Assembly (NCBI GenBank): GCA_963969595.1
Contig: OZ018409.1
Span: forward strand, 5,408,520 to 5,472,519
DNA length: 64,000 nucleotides
Source of the DNA: Neckera pumila
Taxonomy: Eukaryota > Streptophyta > Bryopsida > Hypnales > Neckeraceae
Direction of reading: 5' to 3'
Shown here: piece after piece, positions 10,954 to 23,362 of the stretch
How the letters are laid out: every line of letters begins with the position of its first letter
Position numbering within the stretch: position 1 is the first letter of the stretch
The notes under the pieces: generated by a model
Told to the model about the DNA's origin: nothing
Database searches by the model: none
Seen by the model: the letters and a program-made list of their open reading frames with translations, nothing else
Translations under genes and position numbers: made by a program

Positions 10954-11039
10954 AAACAAAACCCAAAAAATAAGACATGAATCACAAAGCAGCTGAAACT
11001 TGAAAGCACTCAGCAGTAAAACATGAACCCTACAAACCT

Positions 11040-12240
11040 TGCTCACAAAACACAAATGCAAACATTCCTCAACATCAGCAAGAACCTAAACCCTAAACCC
11101 TTCCAGCAACACTTCAGGCTTGAATTTCCACTTCTGAGAATCTCACATGTTTCCCTTGTTTGAGCCTTTGTCGTTCTAATTTTAGAAGTTCCGTTGTACA
11201 TTGACTACATTTAGAAATGAACTAACTAAGACAAAAAATCCCAAAAAGGACCACAGACTTACATACCTTAACCCTAAACCCAACATTGACTGCCGTTCAA
11301 ACGCATTGCAAGACGACGATTGACTAAGCCAGTAAGCCATACAAAAAGAAGCCCAAAAGCAATGTGGAAAAAAAACGGTTTAGGAATGAAGTAGTGTGGA
11401 GAAAAAAAACTTATCCAAGAATCGCCGCTCGCCAGGGAACCCAGGAACCCAAGAGCCCAGGAATCGCCGCTCGCTAGGAGCCGCTCGCCAAGGAACCCAC
11501 AAACCCAGGAGCCACGCGCCCACGCCGCTCGCCACTGTCGCCAGGAGCCCAAGAATCCAGGAGCCCAAGACGCGCGCCGCTTTCCAGAAATCGCGCCGCT
11601 CGCCACTGCCACCAAGAACCGCGCCGTGCCAGGAAACACCCGCGAAGCAATCAAAGCCAAAAGCAATGCCGAAAACAAGAGAGGAGGACGTGCCATAGCG
11701 ACTCAGCAATATGCCGAAAACAGAAGAGGAGGACGTGCTGCACTGCCGCAGCGACTGAGCAAGATGCCGATTGCCGAAAACAAGAGAGGAGGACGTGCTG
11801 CAGCCCGCAGCGACTGAGCAAGTGAGCAACCGATTGAGACTTGAGAGCGACCGAGAAGTGAGAAGTGAGAAACTGTCCGAGAAACTAAGAAGTGAAAACG
11901 GTGCAGCACTGCAGCCTCACAGAGCCTCTGAGAGCCGTTGTGAGTCTGTGAGACGGCTAACGGCTGACGGGCAGTGACGGCTCATCCTAAACCCTAAGTC
12001 CCTATTCCCTAACCCTATTTCTGAATCCTTAAGCTGTAAAGACATAATTAATAAAAGAGTTAGTTGGTCTGCGAGTTAAAGAGGAAGTTAGTGAGTCTGT
12101 GAGAGTCTGTGAGAGTGTGAGGTACTGAGGTATCCTAGGTTTTGTAACTTGTACTCTACTACTCTTGTAGTCTTGTTACTTGTATAGCAAAAGTAAAAAA
12201 AAAAAAAAACTACTATATAAAAAATTTCCTACAAAGTATA
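11040..12240. other. hAT 5' non-coding region with GC-rich imperfect repeats
   Basis: Upstream of the transposase. It contains a telomere-like 'ctaaaccctaaaccc' (about 11,086-11,100) and 'aaccctaaaccca' (about 11,270). GC-rich short repeats ('gccgctcgcca', 'aggaacccaggaaccc') lie at 11,410-11,620, and three copies of 'gccgaaaacaagagaggagg'+'acgtgc' at 11,665-11,805. CG-rich open frames here follow the repeats and have no recognisable domain. Confidence 0.5.
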
Positions 12241-12465
12241 ATCTCGGTCGGCTAAAAACCGGATTTATGAATTTTGAATCGGTAATTTTCCGACATGCTC
12301 CTAGGATGGACGGCAAAATGCCGACATTTTATTTTCCTAACCGGTCCATTTCCGAAAATCTTTTTTTTCATCCGGAACCTCTGCCGAAACTTTTCTATCT
12401 CAACCGGAAATTCTCAAAATCAACCGGCTAGGATGTAACTAAATGCCGGTACTCCCCGTTCATTG

Positions 12466-14690
12466 GTCCTTTACCAATAGCCTCTCTCAGTGGCTTTGAA
12501 CATTTTATGATTATTGTAGATGACAATATAGTTGTTATATTTGGGTGTTATTTTTAAGGATAAAGTCCGAGGCATTCAGAAAATTCATAATATTCAAGAC
12601 CATGTTTGTAGTTCAAACCAAATGACCTATATGTATAATTAGAAGTGATTGTGGAGGAGAATTTATCTCCAAAAAACTTACAGCGATGTGTACAAATGCG
12701 GAAATCAAACGCCAACTTACAAATGCAGAAACACTAGAACAAAACGGAGTGGCTAAAAGAACAAACCGCAAGTTGCTCAAAATGGTGAGAAGTATCACCA
12801 CTTCGGCATTAACTCCACATTTTTTATTGACCAAAGTTGTGAATTATGCCGCTTTTCTCATTAATTGATCTTTGACCATTGCAAATCTCTAAATAATACC
12901 ATACCAACATTTCTTCAAAAAAATCCCTGACATTTCTTTTCTTAGAGCCTTTGAGTCAAAAGTGTATGTGTGGATCGAGAAAAATCAGCATGATAAATTA
13001 GACCCTAAAGTTAAGATCAATTTATTTGTGGGCTATGACAAGGTATCAAAAAGCTTTGGAATCTATATATCTATTGATAAAAAAAATTGATCTTATCATA
13101 AAATTTTGAATTTGATGAGTCTAGCATGTTACTCAAGCCCACAGCTCATCCTATACCAGTCTCTACAGCCTCATCTTCCGACACTGATCCCTCACCTATC
13201 AACATTCCAAAAGTAATATAAGAAATATTAGTGCCCAAAATAGTGCTTCAAAAATTATCAAACTCGCCTGTTACAGACACTATAAAAAATCCGTGTTTTT
13301 TGGGATGTTTTTATTATTTTTTGGAACGCATTTTTGTGGACATTGAATAAAACAACCCATGTTTTTATGTCAACAATGATGTTTAATAAAACATCAAGTG
13401 AGATGATTGCACTTTCTTGAACCAAGAACCAAATCAGAGCCATCCAATTATGAAGTACCCAAATTTTCAAGACCTCATATCTTGAAACCCCAATTTAGAT
13501 CTCCTAGCCAAAAGTCTAGTCATTAATTCAATTAGAAAACTTATTTGCTGCATACAACCTCCTCAAAATAGACAACTGCCCATTTGCCTAAGAAATAGCT
13601 ACTTGTATTCAGTTGAATCTAAATAGACAAATTTGATTCATTCTCCAAAATATATGGAAATTATCAAACCAATCAATATTGATTGGTTCTTTGGCATTAT
13701 TGAAGATCCATCTAAGCCTTTGACTATTGCCGAAGCCAATAGTCACCTAGGCTTGAGAGAAGCAATGCAATCAGAGAATGATTCTCTTATGAAAAATCAA
13801 ACCTAAAATATCTGCAAACCGCCTCCTAATATTAAGCTAGTAATTGCCAGATGGATATTCAAGACAAAAATTGGTGCAGATAGAAAACCTTCTAAATTGA
13901 AAGCCAAATTAGTAGCAAGAGGGTTTCAGCAAACCAAGGGTATTGATTTTGATGAAGTCTTCGCCCTTGTTGCTTGTTCAAATGGTTGTGGCCTAAAAAT
14001 GACTCTCCAATGGTGGATGTTAAGAGATACCAAAGATTGATAGGCATGTTGATCTATCTGATTAATACCAAACTTGAGATTTTGTATGCAACAAGAGTGT
14101 TAAGTAGATTCATGCACGATCCTAGAGTCCCTCACATAGAAGCTGCCAATCAAGTGCTTAGATACATCAAAGGAACCACTAATTTTGGGATTTTCTACAA
14201 GAATGATTATAACCTTTCTATGATCGGATACATCGATGCAGACTTGGGCATCTGCAAAGTATATAAAAAGTCTATCCAGGATGGATTTTCAAATTAGCAG
14301 GAGGACCTATTTCTTGGGCATTGAAAAAACAACCTACCATAGCTATATCATCAACAAATGCTGAAGCAAAGCATTAACTGAAGGGATCAGGGAAGCTATT
14401 TGACTACAAACGATATTTTCAAAAATCAACAGAGTCCCATCAAATCCCATAACATTTTTTTATGACAATTGGAGTACACTAAAGGCAACAAAAAATCCAA
14501 TAAACCATGAACAGTTGAAGCACGTAGAGCTATGGTTACACTTCATTCGGGAGAATGTGATGGCAAAAAGGATAAACACTTTATATCCCAACACGAGATC
14601 AAATAGCAGATATATTGACAAAACCTCCAGGCAAACAAAGATTCACAAAACTCAGAGACAAAATGGGAATCGTAAGTCTTAGTTTTGTAC
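12466..14690 (+). pseudogene. Copia integrase, RT and RNase H remnants
   Basis: Continues the Copia polyprotein after the hAT target duplication. Integrase core: PIASLSGFEHFMIIVDD, then CGGEFISKKLTAMC in another frame and EQNGVAKRTNRKLLKMVR. Reverse transcriptase start: ARWIFKTKIGADRKPSKLKA and KGIDFDEVFALVACS (about 13,850-13,975). The RT catalytic YVDD region is missing, because the sequence jumps directly to the connection/RNase H part (RYQRLIGMLIYLINTKLEI, LSRFMHDPRVPH, GYIDADLG), ending in QIADILTKPPGKQRF near 14,640. Many stops and frameshifts. A 3' LTR should follow but cannot be delimited. Confidence 0.75.
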
Positions 14691-17312
14691 ACAAAAGCTA
14701 AACCCTGCGTAGATAATTTTCAGCATTGTTCTGAGAGAAGAAGCTCTTAAACTCAGCATTACTGAAATCTTTTACTTGCCTCTCACAATTAATCCAATTG
14801 TGATAAATACCAAGTCTAAATCCTCTATGAATTGCGTAGAATTTATGTAATCTCTCTACTTGCACAGAAACCCTTGTATCCACTTGGTCTTCCGATGTTG
14901 GTACAAACTACTGAAATCCTACTTGCAGATTACGATACCTAAGCTCTTGATATTCAACCAAAGAATATCAAAGCACCAATTGAAAAAGTGCTAGAGCAAA
15001 GCAAGCACTGCCACAAGCCAAATCAACTCAATCTATAAAATTGAAGACTGTCTCAGCAAACAAAATCTATACCAATTGAAGTGCTTTGAATAAAAAAAAA
15101 CTTTGAGGATGAATGAATTATCTTACAACTGTCATGGTTGAAAATCAACTCAACAATTGCCAGTTTATCAATCAATCATTATTTGCTTGTGCTGTTACTT
15201 GGTCTCTCTGTATTCTAGTTGTATAGCGTTAAGTTTGTGCAAAGAACTTAGTTTCTTAGAAGTATCTCGCTGAGAAGAGGTGTTAACAGAATTAGTTCAT
15301 CCACCTCGCACTTCATTCATTTGCTTGATTCTTGTGTATATTTTTTCAGCTCTCATCCTTGTAATTTACTTTTGAAGTATTCAAGCAACGGTTGTGTATA
15401 TGAGATTATGAGAGTGTAAGGTTATTGTAATAATCTTGATTCTGTATTCGAGTTTGTATGGTGCTTCTCTGTTTGTAATCTGAGTTTGTTGTTAGAATAT
15501 ATCCTTGCTTCAAACTCATACTATGGATAGGGAGGAGAATGACAAAGAGTAGTGTATTGTGTCTCTTTTCTAGCTTTGGCATTGTTTCTACAACAAATTT
15601 TTATTGCAAAGCAAGTACTTGACAATTTGGCAAATTTTCAGTTGTATTTTATGTGTTCTTTGAGTCAATTCATCCCATTGTCTTTGTTGTGAGGGTGGAT
15701 CTTTTAGTCACGTTATGAATTCTAGCTTCTCATTTTATAGTTCAATGCATGTGTCACCTTAATAGGAACAATCTCAAACGGCCAATAGCCAATGACTGTC
15801 ATTCCCATCTCTAGAAACTGCCTACATAATGCTTCATAATATGCCAATTAATTACTTCACTTTAGCAAATTCCAACAAATATTTTGGTCTCAAGCTACTT
15901 CTCTTATTTTTATATTGTTCTCCTTCGTCTGTACAATGCATTTAGTCTAAGAGTCTATCCAAAAGTTATGAGCATCCATATCATTTTTATTGCTCTAATC
16001 AATATTAGCTTACAACAAATTGCTTCACAATTGTGTTCTCCTTTCCCAACAATTCGTAAGGCAGCTATCTATAATTCCACATGCTCAGTAAAAAATTGGA
16101 CAAAGAATCCACGTGGCAGAATTTTCATCTAAATGCCACAAATGGCATTAGCGGTGTTACACGACTAAATGTTGTATTGGAATTGTTATTTCCATACGTA
16201 TTAGATAGACTACCATAATCTTTATTTAAAAAATTCACTCACATTTGTATACAAAAATAATTTAAATGGGTTGACCCATTTATGTCTAATGTTTTCATGA
16301 AGTTTGTTGACCTTGAGGGTTTGATGTATCGAATTTCAATATAAACATACAATATGATCATTAATTATGTTTTTGCAATCTTCAATGCAATTACACTTAA
16401 AACATGCATTGAAACCATTATTTCATTTTATTTACACTAGTCTTGAAAACTACTTAGACAATTAATGTTCTATTAGTTTTTCAAATTTCAATGCAATTAT
16501 AAATTTTATGACAAAGCAATTTTTAACAAACACATCTTGTTGATTTTAATTTTATCAAGAAAATATAGTACACATCCATATACCAAGAAATCATCAACAT
16601 TAATATTGTTTTTATTATAAGTAACTTTGAAATCCAACAAAGTGTATCACCACCTTCCAAAAAACTTTTAATTGGATGAAAATTGACTTTAAAAAGAATG
16701 AATTTGTATAGATATGTAACACTAGGCATTAAAGGATTAAAGACGGTTGGAGCCTAAGTTTTTTCCATCTAAAATAAGAAAGATTTTTTTGTGAAGAACT
16801 TTTCGTTTGAAGATTTTTATTTCCTATCTACCACTTTAACTTGACCATCTTGGTGACCTTTGATCATTATCAATTTTTATTCTACTTTGATGAATCTTTT
16901 CTTGTAACATTTTGCAGAGTGGTGTACAATTGAATCTTCTTCATCATTGCATTATTGATTGTATGACTACAAAGGAATTTTGAAATGTTTTGTGTCTTAA
17001 TATTATCTTCTGGCAAAACATTCACAATAGTACTTATATCCTAATGCAAAACCATTCACTAGGTGTATTACAATTGTAACATAAAGTGTTCATTCAATCA
17101 ATATTCATTGAAGAAACTTCAAAAAAAATCATATCGTATATGAATACAAAAATAAAAGTATCATTTTAAATAAATCAATGATATGAATGTTTTCGAAGAA
17201 TCAAAATTATTCTCTACGCTATTCAAAACTTAATTAGAATTTCTATCTTTAACTTGAGCACCTAGGAGATAAGGATCAATATCATTTTCCAATACTTATT
17301 TTGAAACATGGG
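14691..17312. other. AT-rich non-coding DNA, possible 3' LTR of Copia
   Basis: No gene is supported. The first kilobase after the Copia RNase H (about 14,890-15,700) should contain its 3' LTR, but no 5' LTR is in view to delimit it. The rest is AT-rich and without clear structure; short open frames lack domains. Confidence 0.35.
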
Positions 17313-17498
17313 GAATTTCATTAAAATGGCGGTATTCCGCATGCCATTTTGACGGCATGCCATTTTGACCATTTAGGACCGGTAAAGATTTCAAATCGAC
17401 CATTATGAACCATTTGGGACAGGTATAGATTTTAGAATAGCCGTTCTGAATTGTAGAAGTGCCAGAGTTTTGGAATGGTGCCATTTTAATGAAATTTG
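17313..17498. mobile_element. MITE of about 185 bp
   Basis: Ends are inverted repeats: AATTTCATTAAAATGGCG on the left and GCCATTTTAATGAAATT on the right. The interior has further symmetry ('gcatgccattttgacggcatgccattttgac'-type repeats, split here as GCATGCCATTTT and ACGGCATGCC). No coding capacity. Target duplication is not clear. Confidence 0.6.
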
Positions 17499-17982
17499 TC
17501 ATATACTTATTCCATCACTTTCAAGTGTAATAATTACCTAAAGTTAAATAATTCTTTTTTGTTTTAGGATTGAATGTGCAATACGCACCTTGGAAAGCAT
17601 GCAAAATATAACAATCATCCAATTTGTACATTCATCTATAACTTTTGTCATCACTATGATTAGTAATCTTCATTCAAAATTTGCCAAATAATATAATTAT
17701 TTGGCATTTAAGGGGACGATATAATCAACTTTTTTTCTAACTTATTGAAACGTTAGAGAAGCCAGTACACCAAAGAATTAAGAAACTAAGTAAGTATAAT
17801 CTCGCCCACAATTACAACACAACCTTCAAGGTCCGCAAGTAGTGATTTTTTTTTCATTTTGGAAAAGGAACCAGCTGTTTCTTTATTACTCATATAAAAC
17901 TAGGTGATACTTGGTGATATCTATATGAAAACTAGGGATACCTGGATAAAATTTGGCTATTAGTTTTAAAATACATCATTAA

Positions 17983-18908
17983 TCCCTAAAATTCTTTGAT
18001 TATGTTTTCATCGAAAATGCTCAAAAATTGCCATTTTTAGTACAAGTACCCAATTTTTGAAAGAAATTAAATTTTGACACGTGTAATTGTAGGATCTTTT
18101 AGTATGCTGACTTGAGAACATGCGGTAAAAATTTCAGAAATTTCCACCGCATGGATTGCAAGATATAAGCATTCAAATTCCCTGAAATCATTTTTTTGGC
18201 CCTACAAAGAACAGGGGAGTTGCACTTCACAAGCTCACTTTTTGATGAAAAAATGTCCAAGATGATGGTGCTTCTTTGGATTAATTTTCCTAGAAAAGTT
18301 GTCCACATGCTTGAAAATTTTCACTTCATTTGGAATTGTACAACATATAGGAAAAAAAAAAGTAAGTAGATAGTAGTAGAGAATGATTCAAAATACTAAG
18401 TTGTCAAGAATTTAATTATCGAATTTAAAAATGCCAATCCCAATGGTTGTAATGTTGTAATAATCAATCTACATCCTAGGATTTTATTTTTTTCAAAAAC
18501 ATTGAAAATTGAGTATGATAAAGGACTTCAAAGTTTAGTTTAGAGTAGAGAATCCATAACTGCCCGCAAACTAAAAATCTTCATAACTTTTGACTTATTG
18601 ATCAAAATTGGATGATTCAAACCTTTCCATATTTATATAATTCTCGAAAACCAATTTCAAAATTTTGTTTTTGAAAAAAGTTATTTTTTCTGATTTGCCC
18701 AAACCGCCAGGTTACAAAAAAAAGTAACATATTAGGCCATAACTTTTTACTCACATTTCCAAATGTCATGAAATTTAGTGCGCGTGAAAGATATTCCTTG
18801 CACCCACCTTCTATTAAAATTTCAGCCTAAAATATGGAAATTTCTAGTCACAAGTACCTGCCCAAAATTTCTATACAGGCAAAAAAACGCATGCTGGTCT
18901 TCTAAGGG
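17983..18908. mobile_element. TTAA-target TIR element, copy e (926 bp)
   Basis: Bounded by TTAA at 17,979-17,982 and 18,909-18,912. Ends: TCCCTAAAATTCTTTG and, inverted, CCCTTAGAAGACCAGC. Its length is within two bases of copy b and it shares the theme of 'ataactttt' phrases, but the interior is strongly diverged. Confidence 0.5.
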
Positions 18909-19198
18909 TTAAACTGGCAATTTCAACCTCCAAAAATGTAAATTTCTTACACGCAAAACAGCCAACATCTTTTGGCTGGAGCCAAGTGGCGAAAATTCGT
19001 GCATAAAAGGAAGTGAGAAGGAAAACTTCCAGTGATGGATGAGAGGTTCACTCCAGCAAGCAAATCGATGGATGAAATGCCGCAACCAGGTCAGCCTCGC
19101 TGACGTCATCTGACCCAATATTTCTAGGTCATGACAAGGCAGCGGACGAAAGAAGAGTGGGAACAGTAGCTGACATGGCGAGGCTAGGGATAAGCTCC

Positions 19199-19207
19199 AA
19201 ACCCTAA
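19199..19207 (+). promoter_or_regulatory. Telo-box AAACCCTAA in RGG gene promoter, left copy
   Basis: Plant telo-boxes are enriched near the transcription start of translation and ribosome-related genes. This one sits about 390 bases before the start codon, ahead of a CT-rich leader (19,300-19,420). The diverged right copy retains the same box in the same orientation relative to its gene (55,738-55,746). Confidence 0.5.
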
Positions 19208-19590
19208 AACGCTTGAGCGGTAGGGGCGAGGGCCCTGGTTGGTGCCTCCCTGCTCCGTCGTTCCCTTTCAACTCCGCTCCTGCTCGTCTTCCCCAATTCC
19301 CTAACCCTCTTTTCGCTCACAGACTTTCGCTCTCTCGCTATCTCTCTCGCGCATTCCGTGTTGGTTTTGTTTCTTACTGCCTTCCGTCGTCGTTGCTCGC
19401 CCGCCTTGCTTCCGTCAGTCTCTTTCATGGGAGTGAGCTTGTTCCTGGGTCGCCATTCTTGGATTGGAGTCGCCCGGCCGCCGCTGCGATGGTGATGTGA
19501 GCGTTAGGTTCGACCGACTCCTGAGGGGATTTTGGTGGTAGGGACAGTTTTCCACGGGGCGCGGATCAGGCATCCGAGGCGCGAGCAGCC

Positions 19591-21923
19591 ATGGCCACGA
19601 AGAATTTCTTCGACTTGCTGGGGGACGACGAGAACGAGGACCCGGCGCAGGTGGTGGTGCGCGCGAATTCGCTCGCCGCCGCTACGGACGCCAAGCCGGC
19701 TGCCAACGCCGCCAACGCCGCGACGAAGAAGCCGGCCGCGGGGGCGGCGGCCAAGCTGCCGTCCAAGCCCGGTCCGCCATCGGAGGCTGGTACGTGTGTG
19801 TATGGGGGGGATTGGATGGGGAGGGGCCTTGCATTGGCTGTTTTGGGTTCCTCGGTCGTGGCGCCATTGGCGTGGGAGTGTGTTGGGTGCGTAGGTTTTT
19901 GATGGTCATCGGGGAGCTCGGTCGGTTGGTTGTCGCGTGTGGGGAGTGAGTGAGTGCGTGAGTGAGATTGTGCGTGCGGATTGCATGTTGGGTCGAGTTT
20001 TGTGCATGTGGGGAATCGTGGCATTGCGGTTTGGGTGTCGTCGGCGATTGGTGTCGGTGGCGTCGGCATCGGAGTGTGTTCTGACCTTGTTCGTGTTTCT
20101 TTGTTCGTTGTTTGTTCAGTGCGAGATGGTCCGCGCGGCCAGTATGATGGCAGCCGGGGCGGCCGAGGTGGTGGTCGCGGAGGACGTGGCGGTCGCGGTG
20201 ACCGGGAAGGAGGTGGCCCCCGTGAGGGAGGAGGTTATAGAGAACGCGGCAGCTACAACAACGACCGCAATGTCGGCAGCACTCGCGACGCGGACGGTTT
20301 CGTGGGAGGTCGCGGGTCGCATGGCGACAAGCCTGTGCGTATCGAGAACGGCGAAGGTCGCTCCTACGAGGGTGGTCGCAACAGAGGAGGTCGCGGTCGC
20401 GGATACGGCGAAGGTGACGAGCGCCCGCGCAGGCGCGAGTTTGACCGTCACAGCGGGAACCCTAGGGGGTGAGCTGCGGTCCCCTTTTTTTGCGTTGTTT
20501 GGATTTGCTGAGTGCGTTCAGTTTCTGTGTTGTGTGCATTTGATTTCCGCGGTTTGTGGATTTCTCTGGCGTGCTGCAAATAAGAGTTTTTCTTTTTTTT
20601 GATTTCTCTTTTGCGGTGAGTGGAGTCCATTTCGGGCGCATTATCCTTGTGCTGAATGTCCGAGCTATTTTGCAGCAGGGCCTTGCATGAATGCGTGGCT
20701 GTGAATCGTATTTGAATTCCATTCTCTTACCTAGCGTCTTTCAGATATGAGACCGAAAAGAGAGCTGGTTCTGGCCGCGCTAACTGGGGAACGGACGTCG
20801 ACCCAGCACTGATCCAGTAAGCCACACGGGGGACCGACTCTGGAGTTCTGTGCTATGATGGCTTCGGCTTTTTTCTCTGTGGAGTTGTTCGATGGTTGTT
20901 CCTGCTGACCATCGGTCGTTGGATTTGCAGGGAAACCGTCGAGGGCGTCAAGGAAGAGGAGAAGCCCGCCGTGGAAGGAGCAGTGGTCGACGAGAAGAAG
21001 CCCGAGTCCGAGCCCTCCGCCGAGGTGGTGGTGGAGGAAGGCGCAGCGGAGAAGAAGGAAGAGGAAGAGGAGGACAATGTGAGAGCTCGTTTTCTTCGTG
21101 TTTGTCCGTACCATGCGGGAGTTTGGTGGGTCTGTGTTCTTGATGGTGAGAGTTGACGTGAGGTGTCTATTGTGAATGTGTGCAGGAGATGACTCTGGAA
21201 GAGTACGAGAAGGTATTGGAGGAGAAGCGCAAGAGCCTGGAAGCCGCCAAGGCCGCCGAGAGGAAGGTCGAGGTGGACAAGTCCTTCTCGAAGATGCAGC
21301 TGGTGGACAACAAGAAGCGGGACGAGGACATCTTCATCAAGCTGGTGTGTGGACTGTTCCGCTGATTTTGTAGCTGAAGTTTCGTGGCTGATGCCAGGTG
21401 CACGTTCGCATGGGTTGTGGAGGCGACGTTGACATCTGTGTGTGTTGTGTGCAGGGTGCTGACAAGGAGAAGGTGAAGAGGGAGGCCGCCGAAAGAGAGG
21501 AGAAGTCCCGAAAGGTAACGATTTCCCGGTGCATTGTTTAGGGGTTTTAGCGGTTGCTTGGTTTGGTGGTGTTTTTCTTCTTTTTCGAGAAGGCAGTGCA
21601 GCGCAGCAGTTGGTGGGTGTGCTATAAACTTGTTGCTGGTTGTGTTTGAGCAGCCTGTGAGCATCAACGAGTTCCTGAAGCCTGCCGAGGGTGAGAAGTA
21701 CTACGGTCCTCCTTCGAACCGCGGTCGTGGAGGTCGCGGTGGTCGCGGCGATCGCCGTGAGGGTGGCGAGCGCCGCGAAGGTGGTGGCGGTCGCGGAGAC
21801 CGTGAGTCGAGCCGCGGCGGTTTTGGCGGCGGCAGGTTCGGCGGCCGCGGAGGCGCTGGGGGAGGTGCATCGGCGCCGAAGATCGAGGACCAAGCGCAGT
21901 TCCCAACTTTGGGAGGCAAGTGA
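19591..21923 (+). CDS. RGG/SERBP1-like (HABP4/PAI-RBP1) RNA-binding protein, left copy
   Basis: Seven exons by GT-AG splicing: 19,591-19,789, 20,120-20,468, 20,745-20,816, 20,931-21,078, 21,186-21,344, 21,455-21,514 and 21,654-21,923, giving 418 residues. The N terminus MATKNFFDLLGDDENEDP resembles the Stm1/SERBP N terminus. An arginine-glycine-rich region follows at residues 80-110, then the conserved GYETEKRAGSGRANWG (about 183-198), an acidic EK-rich stretch (210-256), and the HABP4/PAI-RBP1 core MTLEEYEKVLEEKRK...DIFIKL (258-310). A second RGG box (350-395) and the tail FPTLGGK end the protein. Family members bind RNA and ribosomes (Stm1/SERBP1 on idle 80S ribosomes; plant RGGA in stress responses). 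The start is the first ATG, in good context (gccATGG). Exons are GC-rich, unlike flanking DNA. Intact in both arms. Confidence 0.9.
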
Positions 21924-23358
21924 GCGAAGCTGTCCGACGGTGTGGGGGAGGCAGCTGAGGATTTATGTGCAGGAAGAGCCGCGGGGTGTCTGCTGTAATG
22001 ACAAGCTGCCTGGGTTTGTTTAGGAAGTGTTTTGTCGATGTAACAAAGTGTAGTGTGGCAGGGTCCAGGAAGCTGCTGTTAGATCACTTTACTCCTCTGT
22101 TTCTTATTTTTCTGGTTTTCTGCCAATCTGCCAGAGCCTCATGGGTGTGGCCGATGTGGATTTGCCAATCTTAATGAGAAACTCCTTTTTAATGGTTAAT
22201 TGTTAAGGCGTGGTGGTGTTGGGTGGTCGGTTTTGAGTTCTCTGCGGGGGGATGGTATGTTAGTGTAGGACGGGAGTGTGAACGTGAACTGCTCTTATTA
22301 GGTTTGCTACTCGATATGGGGAATGGGTCGACCTGAATAGTCATTTGGAGTGTTAAGTGTCGATCTTGGATATTGCGGTATTTCGATGAGATCGAGTAGA
22401 CTTGATGGACTGGACCTGGACCCATTGAGTGAACTGGTCCGGATATTTGAACCCTTGTGTAGCATTTAAGACTCGATCTGGCACGTTTTTGAGAGTTTCG
22501 TGAGCAACAGGGCCGATGGTCTTGTTTCCGTCTTGACTGGGGTCCGTGTGGTGACGGTGTCCTCGAGGAGATTCTAGCTGTATTAATTCCTGGCTTCTGA
22601 GAGAGAGAGGTTTTGTAGCTTGAGAAGGCATATTCGTTCCCTTTTCCGAAGGCCTCGGGGGAACGCTCTCGCGCCAGTGCCTCTCGTCCGATGAAAGCTG
22701 GTGAGGTGCGAATCGCGCCGCGCCGCGGGGAAGGTGAATATCCATGATGATCGTTGTTGATAGAGGTGGATCATTGATGTCGCGGATCCTGAGCAGACAG
22801 TGCAGCAAATCCTTGGAGCGGGTCTGGTCCTGCTCGGCAGCTTCCTGAGTAACGTTCGGTATCGGGAAAATAGATGCACGTGTTGGGATGTTGAGAAACG
22901 GCCTGGAATACTTGGGTACTTGATCCCCCCTTGACATTTCGCAAGGTATTTGTGCCACGTGAAATTACAGGTTTCAAGTGGTGATTGTGCACATACCTTA
23001 GAATTCGACCATGGCCATCTGGAAAATGACACCGAACCCAGATTGTCAGATTGAACTAGCTGAATGAGTACAGGTCTTCCAGTCCTAAATTCATTTGGAG
23101 GGAGTGCCTAATGCTTCCAAAAGCATGTTCGGGAAAACAGGAATGTACCTTCAACAATTTGTAAAGAATTTGTAGCCACACCATGGGAGATACTGTTTCC
23201 GAGTGGGAAGGGGTCTGGATCAAGTTAGGGTAGAACACTCCCGTTCCTCCGCATTCCTCTTCTGTTGTAGGCTTAGCATTCCATACATATTTGAGATCAC
23301 AGTGATGCTTGTCCTTAAAACATTGGGAGATTTGGACAGAATGTCTTCATATGTTCAC
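21924..23358. other. 3' flank of RGG gene, left arm
   Basis: Probable 3' untranslated region to about 22,190. Beyond that lies moderately GC-rich DNA with overlapping minus-strand open frames (see the 22,353-22,958 entry) and no recognised domain. Confidence 0.4.
22353..22958 (-). CDS. Hypothetical open frame, left arm (doubtful)
   Basis: A 201-codon open frame whose first codon is GTG; the first ATG is seven codons in. The composition is Pro/Arg/Ser/Thr-rich (for example LPRGAARFAPHQLSSDERHW) and I recognise no domain. It lies tail to tail with the RGG gene. A possible splice donor precedes it near 22,995. It is duplicated identically in the right arm. It may be an exon of an unknown gene or a chance frame in GC-rich DNA. 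Confidence 0.2.
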   Translation of the reverse strand: MAQIPCEMSRGDQVPKYSRPFLNIPTRASIFPIPNVTQEAAEQDQTRSKDLLHCLLRIRDINDPPLSTTIIMDIHLPRGAARFAPHQLSSDERHWRESVPPRPSEKGTNMPSQATKPLSLRSQELIQLESPRGHRHHTDPSQDGNKTIGPVAHETLKNVPDRVLNATQGFKYPDQFTQWVQVQSIKSTRSHRNTAISKIDT

Positions 23359-23362
23359 TTAA

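Larger units (their letters stand above)
7865..12465 (-). mobile_element. hAT DNA transposon, 4.6 kb
   Basis: Terminal inverted repeats CAATGAACGGGGAGT (7,865-7,879) and its perfect complement (12,451-12,465) are bounded by 8-bp duplications GTCCTTTA. Inside are a leftward transposase pseudogene (8,661-10,953), a 60-bp tandem array (8,282-8,630), a tRNA-like hairpin (8,145-8,196), GC-rich imperfect repeats (11,410-11,830), and many CCGGT/CCGAAA motifs in the terminal 250 bases of each end. Intact termini but a broken transposase suggest movement in trans or decay after insertion. Confidence 0.9.

Noticed and set aside
11086..11100. CTAAACCCTAAACCC as telomere or interstitial telomeric array
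   Set aside because: Only two units, inside a hAT element. Short telo-boxes are common in plant promoters and leaders.
11396..11829. Host gene in the GC-rich region of the hAT 5' end
   Set aside because: Open frames in five phases follow short GC repeats (LGSWVPGFP, ARPPLLFSA) with no domain or splice support.
20853..21893. Long minus-strand open frame of 346 codons across the RGG gene
   Set aside because: It crosses exons and introns of the well-supported sense gene, is low complexity and Ala/Ser/Thr-rich, and is the antisense shadow of GC-rich codons. The same applies to its mirror at 53,071-54,111.
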